Assembly (NCBI GenBank): GCA_958510825.1
Contig: OY294048.1
Coordinates: forward strand, 9,503,589-9,567,588
Length of the DNA stretch: 64,000 bases
Origin: Brachypterus glaber
Taxonomy: Eukaryota; Arthropoda; Insecta; Coleoptera; Kateretidae
Reading direction: 5' to 3'
Part shown: positions 1 through 9,950 of the stretch, piece by piece
How the letters are laid out: each line of letters opens with the position of its first letter
Numbering within the stretch: position 1 is the stretch's first letter
Notes under the pieces: generated by a model
Database searches by the model: none
The model's input: only the letters and a program-made list of their open reading frames with translations
What the model was told of the DNA's origin: nothing
Translations under genes and position numbers: made by a program

Positions 1-630
1 AGATATCGACTTCAAATTTGGAAATTTTAAATAAGACAACTTAAACTATCTTTTAGCATATATTTAATACTTTCAGCTCTTAAAATGTTGGCAGGGGGGC
101 ATGGGGGCACATTTTTTTAAATGGAAAGGGGGGTCGTGTAATACATCATTTTAACATATTTTTAAATTAAAAAAAAAAAAAATTGTGTTTAAAATGGGGT
201 TGAAAATGGGTATTAATGTCGAAATTCCTCTAAAAAAAACAAATATTTTTTTAAAAATGCCTAATTTCATCATAAAAAAATGTTAATTATACTTTTAAAC
301 TAATTTTAGTTGACACAAAAAAAAAATTATAAAAAAAACTTAAAAAATCGAATGTTTTAGCACAAAAAATTGAAAAATCAAAACCTTAAAAAACATTTTT
401 AAAAAATTTAAAAATGTTAGTTTAAATAGACAATTTTATAAGCTTTAAAATGATGTATCACACGACCCCCCTTTCCTTTTAAAAAAATGTCCCCCCCATG
501 CCCCCCTGCCCACATTTTAAGAGCTAAAAATATTAAATATATGCTAAAAGATAGTTCAAGTTGTCTTATTTAAGAGTTCTAAATTTAAAGTCGATATTTC
601 AACTCGTTCAAAAGTTAAAAGGGGGGGGGG
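1..630. repeat. Foldback (TIR) element, family FB1, copy 1, cut by the window start
   Basis: Two long arms are inverted to each other. The left arm starts at base 1 with the ATATCGACTTCAAATTTGG motif; the right arm ends near 630 in a run of G. The arms contain the G-rich and C-rich blocks GGGGGGCATGGGGGCAC and its complement. A complete relative lies at 55528-56207 and shows the true ends (TACAGAGCGGTCC). No coding capacity is seen, so this is a non-autonomous element. The outer left end is outside the window. Confidence 0.8.
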
Positions 631-1629
631 TATACAAGCATATATACATATTAATCAACCTTCGTATACAGAAGACATTATTTGTTTCTGCAAGTCGAGT
701 AAAAAAATTAAATTTCAATTCGAAACCGGGTGGATTTTTTGTTTTTTGAATTTTTCTTATTGGAATATACTTTTTAACGTAAAAATACACAAAAAAGTGT
801 GTATATTGTAACACGCAGGATTAACCATTTTGAAGATAAATGTATTTAAAAGTAATTACATAAAAGCCGCAGAATATATCCGTGAACCAAACTATTATAA
901 CAAAAACTGTTTTATTTGATTAAGTAATTTAGGTGCAAAATAAGAGAATATACTTTTTCGTAAAGCCAAGATTAATTTTTACCAAGATAATGAATCGTAG
1001 GGTAAAATAAAAAAAGTTGAAAACCCAGCATCAGGATTGATTAGATCCATTTAATAAAGGGTCTTTATTAGATCATTATACTGACAAACCCAGCAAAAAC
1101 ATTGCAAAGACGGCCCATTAATCTATGTTTTTTTTTCGTGGCCTACTTTCTAATAACATGCCCTTATTCAATTTAAAAAAATCTCATCAAAAACCAAAAC
1201 TTGTCAAATAAGAAAAGTTAAACCCTCGGCAAAACTGCTTCATCTTTTTTATGCAGCCTAATGTAAATTTTACCTTATACAGGGTTTCTAATAAATGCTA
1301 CATTATTATGAATAATTTTAGCGCATAATAATAATTATTAAGAAGATATGGAGTCATAAAAATATGAGATAAAATTGGCATTATCTTAAAATAAAAAAAA
1401 TATATTTTTTTTTCAATTTTCCAGCAAAGGGGACTAATTTATTGGCTTTTTGCTAAAATTTTACATAAAAACCTTGTTTTCAAATAAAACAAAACAAAAA
1501 CAATTATAACAGTTTTTTTTTATTTTTTATTTTTAAAGTTTCTTATGTTTTCGTGAAACACATTTTTATCTAAAAATTTTTGGTATAGGACATTTTTTGG
1601 AAATTTTGGTTAATTCGAAACTACCATAT
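631..1629. other. AT-rich spacer with no recognised gene
   Basis: I see only AT-rich sequence with short homopolymers and small open frames without domain features. The short frames around 561-814 lie in the end of the foldback element and its flank and are not convincing genes. Confidence 0.5.
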
Positions 1630-1832
1630 AAAGTCGTATTTATGGTGCAGGCCGCTTGCAAAACAACTTTATAATACGATATTTCAAGAACGCTTTGATA
1701 TAGAGACTTGAAATTTGAACCAAATGTTTATTGCCGTGTTAAAAATCTTTTGAGTAATTTAAGTCCCACAGCGTTCTTGAAATATCGTAGTATAAAGCTG
1801 TTTTGCAAGCGACGTCCACCATTAATACGACT
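1630..1832. repeat. Inverted repeat with about 65-bp arms
   Basis: The left arm (1630-1695) and right arm (1768-1832) are near-perfect reverse complements, sharing GCGTTCTTGAAATATCGTA and TTTTGCAAGCG. A single related arm occurs at 24615-24664, so this is a dispersed non-autonomous element and not a local hairpin only. Confidence 0.7.
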
Positions 1833-1864
1833 ATAATACTATTGTAGCGCTTACGCGCTGTGAA

Positions 1865-2183
1865 TAATGCAAATATAAGATCCTGTACCAGAATTTAATT
1901 TAAAAAAATAAAATTAGGGTCCGCCTCAATTTATTTTAAAATTAGAAAAAAAAAATAAAAATATTATTTTCTTTATAGGGCACTTTTAACATTTGAACGA
2001 CTAGAGATATCGATTTCAAATTTTAAGAAGGGGGAGGTGACTTTTGGACCGCACGGTATAAAAAAGTGCCCTATAAAGAAAATAATATTTTTATTTTTTT
2101 TTCTAATTTTCAAATAAATTGAGGCGGACCCTAATTTTATTTTTTTTAAATTAAATTCTGGTACAGGATCTTATATTTGCATT
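1865..2183. repeat. Foldback element with 118-bp arms and an FB1 fragment as its loop
   Basis: The arms 1865-1983 and 2066-2183 are almost perfect reverse complements (AATGCAAATATAAGATCC at the outer edge, GGGCACTTTT at the inner edge). The loop 1984-2065 is a shortened FB1 terminal segment: it has the ATATCGATTTCAAAT block and ends in GTGACTTTTGGACCGCAC, matching the right end of the copy at 55528-56207. Confidence 0.75.
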
Positions 2184-2510
2184 TTTCACGAAAATAAGGA
2201 GGGGAATTTAAAATGTTCGAAAAACTAAATTTTTGAAATACCCTAAAGTACGTGGCTGTTATATTTTTACAACCTTTAAAATTCTTAATACATTAAATAA
2301 TTTTAATTTTTAAAATGTGGATGGTTTTATACATCTATGTAAAAACTTAATGTGCAAGGCAGTATTATCTGTCTAGACTTGAGGTAATAAAAACATAAAT
2401 CTTATTGCAAAATAAATTTTGAAGAAATCCAAATATAATAATTTATTATTTATTATTTATTATTAAGTATTTTTAGTTTTTGTATATTCATGTCTATAGC
2501 CCACAAAATG
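2184..2510. other. AT-rich spacer
   Basis: No gene, RNA gene or clear repeat was recognised. ATT-type microsatellite sequence occurs at 2437-2465. Confidence 0.5.
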
Positions 2511-2625
2511 TAGTGGCAAACATCCTACTCTAATTTTTCCTACTCTCAACTCCTGCTTCAACCCTATACTGTAACATCCCTACTCTATAAGATCACTACT
2601 ACTCAACAACCCTACTCTGCACTAT
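2511..2625. repeat. Degenerate (CTACTCYRTAACATC)n minisatellite remnant
   Basis: Several copies of a roughly 15-bp motif (CCCTACTCTATAA and variants) are present, preceded by a GTGGCAAACATC flank. The same motif forms the arms of the foldback inside the Tc1-like element at 20481-22362. This is probably a decayed arm of that family. Confidence 0.65.
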
Positions 2626-2705
2626 ATATTTATTTTTTATTATTATTATTTATTTTTTTGTATTTAGTACAGCGTCATGAAGAGCCACAAATAAGCTACA
2701 AAAAA
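2626..2705 (-). repeat. Probable non-LTR retrotransposon 3' end with (AAAT/AAT)n tail
   Basis: Read on the minus strand, a short unique segment (AGCTTATTTGTGGCTCTTC) is followed by GTACTAAATAC and an AATA/AATAAT tail. A similar segment lies at 10579-10690. The tail type fits the 3' ends of insect LINEs. No coding part is attached. Confidence 0.45.
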
Positions 2706-3789
2706 TTTTTTTGAGATATTTACATAATAATACTTCTAATTTCCAAAAAATCTTCAAATTAAAATACAGCTTTTGCAAAGCATATTAATATATTGCACAA
2801 TGATATAATAAAATGGATGAGATGCCTAGAGTCCAGACAAATCTGTCTGTCTATTTTTTAGTCCATCCAGAGGTTTTTTTCGCAATGCACAAATACCTGG
2901 AAGTCTAAAGCTTACCATGCCAATTTAGAAAAAAGTTTACTGGATATAAAAGTCAAAAATCTCAAAATTTTCTTTTGGGGGAATTTTAAGAAACAAAGTA
3001 TATCTTTATTTACAAAAATGGCGAAGGCGCACTTATCAGTAACCGCTTCCACTCCATTGTATCCACGTATGGATATTCTTAGTTATATATATTGGACACA
3101 TCTAAGCTGTTTATTTAGTTTTTTCTGGAAAGTGGCCTCCTTCGTGTTTTTATCAACAACAAGTGTTCAGTATCTCCACCAAAATCTCTTATATAAGTAT
3201 ACTTCTTAATCGATTTTATATATAAAAACAAATAATTCGATCAAAGATGGCGCTGGCATATTATTTTATATTATTTTTATAGCTGTACCCATATGAGTAC
3301 AATGGGACAAAATGGGTTAAATTACACTCTTATCTTGATCTTTTCTTGAAATCGAGACAGTACAAGACAAAACAACTAGATTTCTGGATTCTCGTGAAAC
3401 CCTAATAATACGAGGTCTTTCCAAATTACTTACAAACGGGTAATCAAATTCCTAAGCTTTTTAACACTAATCCTCAAAATTAAATTGCACGCACGAAGGC
3501 AGTTTATTAATAAAGGTATATATTAACAAGCCGGGAAGATCTATAATACTTCGCATTCTGTAGTATAGTCCTCGCAGTTGCAAGTACTTTTTTCAGTTTT
3601 AGGTTAAACTTAATTGTTTTAGGATATTTTTATTTTTTAAGCGTCATTTCCTATAACTTCCTTGTTTTAAAATGGATTTTTTTTCAAATTTAGTGCAATT
3701 GACTGTTTTGATAAAAATGATTTTTCCTGACTTCAACAGCACGTTTCCTTCTTATTTTTATTAAAAAAATTGATTCTTTATTAAAAGTA
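2706..3789. other. Spacer; no supported gene
   Basis: Mostly AT-rich. The 3018-3209 segment is less AT-rich and has an open frame of 63 codons starting MAKAHLSVTAS, but it shows no conserved motif, no splice borders and no hydrophobic or repeat pattern that would support a gene. Confidence 0.4.
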
Positions 3790-4107
3790 TAGGAAAGACG
3801 CATAATTTCGGACGGTTTTCTAATTTCGGATAGTAGTGTATCTAAGTCCAAACAGAAAACTACTTTTATGTGAAGCCAAAAGTCAAACTAAATCCATCCT
3901 GTAATAATGCATTGATTTTTTTTTTTTTTTATATTTCCGAAATTAGGAACCCTTTTTCAAATGCACAAAAATGAGCAGTTTTTTTAACCTTGTTTTTTTT
4001 TTTAATAAACTGTATGTTGTTATATAAAACAATATATCAAAAAGTAATACCGCCAATTAAATATTGGATAAATTGTAAATGGTATCCGAAATTAGGCGAC
4101 TTTCCTA
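3790..4107. mobile_element. Short Tc1/mariner-like MITE (TAGGAAAG ends)
   Basis: The ends TAGGAAAGACGCATAATTT (left) and its imperfect reverse complement at 4084-4107 form terminal inverted repeats, with TA on both sides as in Tc1/mariner insertions. About 318 bp, no coding capacity. A second TTTCGGATA motif near the left end is a subterminal repeat. Confidence 0.75.
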
Positions 4108-4282
4108 TATTTTTTTCCTGAAAAAATTATGTTGATCTCACTTTTTCTTCTATTTTTTTTTATTTTCTTAAAAAAATCTTTCAAATTTGGTACAACTGTT
4201 TTTTTTTATGTTTAGCCGCCTTAACTTTCTCACTTTTTAATGGATTGTTTCCAATTTTAAGGCATATCCACAAGCTCGCAAC

Positions 4283-4292
4283 AACAACATAG
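4283..4292. repeat. Target-site duplication, left copy (AACAACATAG)
   Basis: The 10-bp AACAACATAG immediately precedes the inserted array and is repeated exactly at 5601-5610, just after it. This is the expected footprint of an insertion event and its length fits LINE-type target-primed reverse transcription. Confidence 0.75.
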
Positions 4293-4449
4293 TAAGGACA
4301 GAAATTTTTAATTTTAAACAAAATTATAAAAATATTAATTATTATTCCATCAATCTATTTTCGCACAAGTCTACATCAATCTAATGGCTATATTGCTTTT
4401 GCGAGTAAAGTCTAAAAACGTTTTCTTAATCAGCGTGCAGAGTTGACTC

Positions 4450-4494
4450 TTGGTACTGAAGAGGGCCAGCAGCCCGAAACTGTCAGTCTACCAA
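4450..4494 (+). ncRNA. Type I hammerhead ribozyme, unit 1
   Basis: All core elements are present in order. Stem I 5' strand is TTGGTA (4450-4455). The core CTGAAGA (4456-4462) fits CUGANGA. Stem II is GGGC/GCCC closed by loop CAGCA (4463-4475). GAA (4476-4478) follows. Stem III is ACT/AGT with loop GTC (4479-4487). C17 is at 4488, so the predicted cleavage is after AGTC, between 4488 and 4489. Stem I 3' strand TACCAA (4489-4494) pairs perfectly with TTGGTA. Stem III is only 3 bp, so a dimeric fold of two neighbouring copies may be the better catalyst. Confidence 0.9.
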
Positions 4495-4803
4495 TATCAC
4501 TCTGTACGATGATTAGAAAATAGATTGATGGAATAATAAATTAATATTTTTATAATTTTGTTTAAAATTAAAAATTTCTGTCCTTACTAATTTTACGTCT
4601 AACCACCCGTTAGTGGTACTATGTGCTTGAGACACACAAGTCTTCAACTTGCTACCATTCAAAGTCTCCAGATTAGGAGAGGTATGAGTAGTTGTCTACA
4701 TCTAGAAATAGATGGCGCACAAGTCTACATCAATCTAATGGCTATATTCCTTTTGCGAGTAAAGTCTAAAAACGTTTTCTTAATCAGCGTGCAGAGTTGA
4801 CTC

Positions 4804-4848
4804 TTGGTACTGAAGAGGGCCAGCAGCCCGAAACTGTCAGTCTACCCA
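4804..4848 (+). ncRNA. Type I hammerhead ribozyme, unit 2 (stem I variant)
   Basis: Same core, stem II and stem III as unit 1. The 3' strand of stem I reads TACCCA, giving one mismatch with TTGGTA near the outer end. Predicted cleavage is between 4842 and 4843; cleavage at this site and at that of unit 1 would release 354 nt. Confidence 0.87.
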
Positions 4849-5157
4849 TATCACTCTGTACGATGATTAGAAAATAGATTGATGGAATAATAAATTAATA
4901 TTTTTATAATTTTGTTTAAAATTAAAAATTTCTGTCCTTACTAATTTTACGTCTAACCACCCGTTAGTGGTACTATGTGCTTGAGACACACAAGTCTTCA
5001 ACTTGCTACCATTCAAAGTCTCCAGATTAGGAGAGGTATGAGTAGTTGTCTACATCTAGAAATAGATGGCGCACAAGTCTACATCAATCTAATGGTTATA
5101 TTCCTTTTGCGAGTAAAGTCTAAAAACGTTTTCTTAATCAGCGTGCAGAGTTGACTC

Positions 5158-5202
5158 TTGGTACTGAAGAGGGCCAGCAGCCCGAAACTGTCAGTCTACC
5201 AA
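5158..5202 (+). ncRNA. Type I hammerhead ribozyme, unit 3
   Basis: Identical in every ribozyme position to unit 1, with perfect 6-bp stem I (TTGGTA/TACCAA). Predicted cleavage is between 5196 and 5197. Confidence 0.9.
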
Positions 5203-5511
5203 TATCACTCTGTACGATGATTAGAAAATAGATTGATGGAATAATAAATTAATATTTTTATAATTTTGTTTAAAATTAAAAATTTCTGTCCTTACTAATT
5301 TTACGTCTAACCACCCGTTAGTGGTACTATGTGCTTGAGACACACAAGTCTTCAACTTGCTACCATTCAAAGTCTCCAGATTAGGAGAGGTATGAGTAGT
5401 TGTCTACATCTAGAAATAGATGGCGCACAAGTCTACATCAATCTAATGGCTATATTCCTTTTGCGAGTAAAGTCTAAAAACGTTTTCTTAATCAGCGTGC
5501 AGAGTTGACTC

Positions 5512-5556
5512 TTGGTACTGAAGAGGGCCAGCAGCCCGAAACTGTCAGTCTACCCA
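5512..5556 (+). ncRNA. Type I hammerhead ribozyme, unit 4 (stem I variant)
   Basis: Same as unit 2, with TACCCA as the 3' strand of stem I. Predicted cleavage is between 5550 and 5551. The array ends about 45 bp further on, so this ribozyme would trim the 3' end of an array transcript. Confidence 0.87.
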
Positions 5557-5600
5557 TATCACTCTGTACGATGATTAGAAAATAGATTGATGGAATAATA

Positions 5601-5610
5601 AACAACATAG
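5601..5610. repeat. Target-site duplication, right copy (AACAACATAG)
   Basis: Exact repeat of 4283-4292. Beyond it the interrupted host palindrome resumes. Confidence 0.75.
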
Positions 5611-5886
5611 TACATAAGAATGCGGTACCGTGATTGGCTTACAACATATATGGTGTCACTTCAAGCCAATCACGGCATCGCATTGTTATGTGTTACGTTC
5701 TTATGCGAGCCTGTGGATATGCCCTTGATAGGCCTCATGTCATTACCAAGGTTATTCTTATTCTTTTTCGAGTTATAGTGCGAACCTGAACATGTGATTT
5801 CTGGACAGACGGACGGACTTGTTTAAAAGTTGTTAAGATTGTATACTTTTTGTACAATTTTTTTTGATTTTTGACAAAAAATTTCT

Positions 5887-6195
5887 TTTATCCAATACAT
5901 ACAGATAATAAGACAATTACCAGCTTTATTTTAAATAGATAAACTCAATAATAACCCCCGCGTGGCTTTTACTTTATTGAGTGGATAATTATTTATTTTA
6001 CCCACTCAACTGTCACTTGTCAAATTATTTTCTTGTAAATGTCATTAAAATGTTTAATAAAAATATGAATTCCTAAGCTATTTTTTGGATAAAACCTTGT
6101 ATGGCACTCATGGGTAAACCGATATTGCCTCGAAGGTTAATTTTCGCATGGGCAATATCTTACTTTACCCACTAGTACCATAAATAACTATTTTC
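5887..6195. repeat. Dispersed repeat DR1, copy 1
   Basis: About 310 bp that recur in opposite orientation at 23677-24017 with high identity, including GGCACTCA(T/A)GGGTAAACCG and CACTTGTCAAATTATTTTC. One end is a hairpin: TGGGTAAACCGATATTGCC pairs imperfectly with GGGCAATATCTTACTTTACC (6112-6173). No coding capacity; class unknown. Confidence 0.75.
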
Positions 6196-6535
6196 ACATT
6201 TACGTGTGTAATGCACACTGTGTTTTCCAAATGGTTGTGAATAAAAGTATACTATCTACTTCTCTGCTATGAAGCTGCAAGGAGTATAATAACATAATTT
6301 ACTGCAGGATTTATAAAGATAATCCTGCTAAATTAATTAATTTACTGAAATAGAATGGTAATTTGATAATGAAAATATTATAATCCTCATAGCTTTACAG
6401 TAGAGGAGTATTATACATACGTTTAGGTACTTCAAACCCCGAAAAAAGTCAGTTTTTTCGCACAATAGCACAAGAAAGAATAATCCAGTCGAATTCAAAT
6501 TTTTAGGAAAAATTAACCTTGATAATACCACGAAG

Positions 6536-7199
6536 TAGGGACAGTAGATCTAGGTCTTAAGTTGGCAGTGTCTCGTGTTTGCTAACTTCAGACCTAGATC
6601 TGAGACGTATAGTGCAAGAGTGGCCCATATGTGTTTTTTTGAGATTTGCGTATTTTTTTTATAAATGTAATAAGGACATCTATATCTTTCATTACATACC
6701 ACCCTCATAACAGAGGGTTTTCTTCTGAAATCCATTTAGGTATTTGAACAATGTTTACGCATTAGTTATTCTTCATGTTTAAAGGTAATTACTTCAAGAA
6801 TAGTAAAAAAACGTTTATTTAACTATTCCAGAGCATAATTATTGGTATTTTGACTATTCTGTTATGTAAAAATAATTAAAATTTCAAAGTAAAATGTGAG
6901 GTTAGATGTACTCAAAAAAAAACGTGTTATTGAAGGTCAGATCTCGTTCGTAACGCAATAGTGGCCCAAAATGAACACAATGTATAGTGCAAAAGTAAGG
7001 AAAGTAAAATAAATTTGTTTGTCGTACATTGCCTGAATGTTGGTTGAGTCTAAAAACCCTAACAGAAAAATTTTAAATAAAATAATGCGTCCTAGATCAA
7101 AGATTAAAAAATCGGAGAAATTTAAATAGACAATATCTCGTTTTTTCCATAAAGTGAGATGGGTCACTCTTGCACTATACGCCTCATCTAGTGTCCCTA
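6536..7199. mobile_element. TIR element with TAGGGACA ends
   Basis: The left end TAGGGACAGTAGAT (6536) and right end ATCTAGTGTCCCTA (7199) are inverted. A longer inverted match (CGTATAGTGCAAGAGTG) lies 70 bp inside the left end because the left arm carries an inserted palindrome (GATCTAGGTC near 6547 with its partner near 6590). About 664 bp without a credible reading frame. TA ends suggest Tc1/mariner relationship, but this is inference. Confidence 0.7.
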
Positions 7200-8416
7200 C
7201 AAGAAGCCTATTGACATTAAAAAAAATACTCCAAAAATAAATAGGTATGGGCATAAAACATTAAAAACAATCGAAAATAGCAGAAGAAAAATTACATTTA
7301 TTAAAAATGTTAATCGTACCGGACGACAAGGTAGAACAAATTCAAAATATTCTCTAAAAAAAACTACACCTGACAAGTAAACACATTTGTTATTATTTTT
7401 ACAAGTATTAAAATTTATGCTAAACGCCAATCTTTGAACTATTTGCTTTGTTTATGATTTTTTACGTAAATTTTAGAATTAGCTTCCTATATAGTTTTGG
7501 GAGGTATAACTTTTTCTTCCATTTCCATTTTAAAATGTTATTATTTTTAAAATTAGGATGCAGTACAAACTCAGTTAGAAAAGCAAGATGGCTAAAGCTT
7601 TCAGCCATCTTGTAGAGAATATACGATGATAAATCTTAATCCCAAGTCCTTTAGCCATCTTGTAGAAAACATACAATGGCGAATCTCAATCTCAAAAGTT
7701 GTCAATTTATTTTTACTAGCAACTAAAAATAGGCTACTTTGTTCTGAGATAATTCTTTCGTTATTTAATAATTATTTTGCCTAGTTTTTTCATATTTTTA
7801 ATTAGTCTTTAAAAAAAACGTTGTATGTAACTCGTGCGGGCAATAACTGTGGTGCTTTCGAATTATTTTTTCTTTCATTCTTCCAAGTATAATTTCTATT
7901 AAATGTACTTAAATAGCTATTATTTCGCTTTCTAAATTTTTAGCAATAAATACAAAAATGTCATCTTTTGGGAACTCATGTCATGACAACATCCTTAAAA
8001 TAAAAACAAAGAGCAATAAAGCTTATCCTTATTCTTTTAATAAAAAAAATCGTATGTCTACACGCCAGGTGGCATCTAAAACCTTTTTTTTTACCATCTC
8101 GTTTTAAACACAAATATGAATACACTAAAAGAAATATTGTTTTAATGTAACGATAATATAATAGTATATTATGCACCTAGTATGTGAACTAAGTCTTTAG
8201 TGTTCGAGACTGAAGTTTTTTTTGCTGAGACGGAGTCGAGGCAAAAACAGTGGAGAACATTAATTTTTTTCTCATTATTGACCTTCGTCAATAAACAATA
8301 AGTTTGGTCAATAATAAATGAGTTCACTGATTTTATTGGTTGCCAAGGTAAACAAGCCTTGACAACTGCAGATAGTATGTAAGCTAGAACTTAATTATGT
8401 GGTAGAAAATAGTATA
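7200..8416. other. AT-rich spacer with a small local duplication
   Basis: No gene recognised. AGCCATCTTGTAGA occurs at about 7602 and 7653 within a roughly 50-bp imperfect direct duplication. The open frames at 7197-7430 and 7976-8176 are AT-driven, rich in F, I, L and Y, and lack any supporting feature. Confidence 0.45.
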
Positions 8417-8654
8417 TTAACACGTTCGCTGCCGACAACCCACCTGGTGGGTCCATCACCTACTCATATTCAATGACGAGAGCCTGGTGGGCTCACTATA
8501 GATTTGAATATAAGTTAAATTTTATCGTTTTATAGCTTAAAGATTCCTCTACAAAATAAATGCACTTTTTTATCTCTACAAATAAAGCGGGAAATTAATT
8601 TTGAACACGACCGCTATATTTTATACCACTGTGCGTCGGCAGCGAACGTGTTAA
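8417..8654. mobile_element. piggyBac-type MITE with TTAA duplications
   Basis: TTAA (8417-8420) and TTAA (8651-8654) flank a 230-bp element. Its ends CACGTTCGCTGCCGAC and GTCGGCAGCGAACGTG are exact reverse complements. TTAA duplication is the hallmark of piggyBac transposition. Inside are a short perfect hairpin, CCCACCTGGTGGG (8439-8451), and a second CCTGGTGGG. No coding capacity. Confidence 0.85.
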
Positions 8655-8684
8655 GCAATGAGTGAGCCATTTTTTTACATTTTT

Positions 8685-8846
8685 TTGTTTAACCTCGTAC
8701 TATTCTACTTAATTAAGCATCACCTAGTCCAGGACTTGTGTGGGCTAGTAGTAGAGGAAACCACCGGCTTTAATTGACTTTCGAACCAATTTATAGGGAG
8801 TGTCCGCTTCACTTACGCCTTCGCCAAATTTCAATTATTAATTAAG
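8685..8846 (-). mobile_element. tRNA-derived SINE, copy A, 5'-truncated
   Basis: On the minus strand this matches the body and 3' end of the SINE seen in full at 37295-37557: AATTGAAATTTGGCGAAGGC, GGTTCGAAAGTCAATT, CTTAATTAAGTAGAATAG and ACGAGGTTAAACAAA. The tRNA-like head is missing, as is common after incomplete reverse transcription. Confidence 0.85.
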
Positions 8847-9103
8847 ACTTAAACGCATGAACATACATGTGCTTTGACAACGCGAAGCATTCATTCTTTT
8901 TGAGTAGGTATCTCATGTTGTATAAAGAAAAAAAAACATAATATAATTACAGGAAAGTCCTTAAAACGGAAATCCTTTAATATATAAAATAATTAAATTA
9001 ATTAAATTATAGTTCATGTTTTTTGGCGTAAAATCAACATGATTCACGTCAATTTAAGAAAAGCATAGGCGTTAAGTTGGCGTTTTTATTAACAGTAACT
9101 CTT

Positions 9104-9950
9104 TAGTCCAGTCAAATAATAAATGAAAATTGCATTAAATGTACACGGGCTGATATTTTAAAGGGTAGTAGTGGATGGTAACAGAACATTCCTGTTCGCT
9201 ATCTTGAAGTTTAGGGGTGAGTTGCTTAATATGCATCTCACGATAAAAATGTATATAACAAATTTTGTTAAGGAGGGAATTTCTAACAATTTTTGTTTGG
9301 ATCATTTTTTTAATATATTAATAACAATCGAGTTAATTCAAAAATAGCCATGTTGGAGGTGAAATTGTTTTTTTCCATTTTTCAGCCAAATTAGTCATCG
9401 GACGATAAAAATGGTTATTAGCAAACTTGTAGCTCTTGAAATTCTCTATAAGTTTTATAGATTATAAATTTTCATAGGTACTTTGGTACAGTTTGAGGGC
9501 TTAACTCGACTTTCAGCGCCCACTGTAACCGTAAAAAAATACTTAAGAAAATGAATAATATATAAAACTTATAATTTCAAGAGCTACAAGTTCGCTCATA
9601 ACCACTTTTATCATCCGATGAATAATTTGGCTAAAAAATAAAAAAAAAAAAAATTCACCCCCAACATGGCCATATTTGAATATTCATAACTCGATTGTTG
9701 TGATTAATATATTAAAAAAATTATCCCTACAAAAATTGTTGGACATTTTCTCCTTAACAAAATTTGTTATATACATAAAATGCATATTTTTATTGCTAGA
9801 TGCATATTACCGCATTCACCCCTAAAATTCAAGAAAGCGGACATCCCTTACGCAAATCACCCGGTGAAAAACTAATAGAACACTTCTGTTAGTGCCCGTG
9901 TACATTTATTGCAATTTAACATAAGAATTTCTTGTTATTTGACTGGACTA
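9104..9950. mobile_element. Foldback MITE, family FB2 (TAGTCCAGTCAAATAA ends), copy 1
   Basis: The ends TAGTCCAGTC (9104) and GACTGGACTA (9950) are inverted and the inverted relation extends deep inside: CACGGGCTGATATTTTAAAG against its complement, and GAGCTACAAGTT against AACTTGTAGCTC. About 847 bp. Other copies are at 36967-38079 and 45257-45672. No transposase is encoded. TA at each end suggests a Tc1/mariner-like target, not proven. Confidence 0.85.

Larger units (their letters stand above)
4293..5600 (+). mobile_element. Retrozyme-like element: inverted leader plus 3.5 tandem 354-bp units
   Basis: The insert is bounded by a 10-bp duplication. It begins with about 70 bp (4293-4362) that is the reverse complement of a segment inside the unit. 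Direct repeats follow, starting at 4363, 4717, 5071 and 5425, an exact period of 354. The last unit stops after GATGGAATAATA. The units are nearly identical, so the array is young or homogenised. Each unit contains a complete hammerhead ribozyme fold on the plus strand. Known animal retrozymes are short tandem repeats of a few hundred bp that carry type I hammerheads and give circular RNAs of monomer length; by that precedent this array would yield 354-nt RNAs. No protein is encoded, so mobilisation would need an outside reverse transcriptase. Transcription, cleavage and circularisation are inferred, not seen. Confidence 0.85.
4261..5722. mobile_element. Palindromic MITE interrupted by a retrozyme-like array
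   Basis: Outer ends GGCATATCCACAAGCTCGCA (4261-4280) and the complement at 5703-5722 differ at one position. With the insert 4293-5600 and one target copy removed, the remainder is a compact hairpin element of about 144 bp, with GTGATTGGCTT and AAGCCAATCAC (5630-5665) as inner arms. A diverged fragment of the family is at 54570-54625. No clear flanking duplication was found, so its class is undecided. Confidence 0.7.

Noticed and set aside
4363..5600. CRISPR-like array
   Set aside because: The repeats are 354 bp with no spacers, in a eukaryotic context; it is a head-to-tail tandem array.
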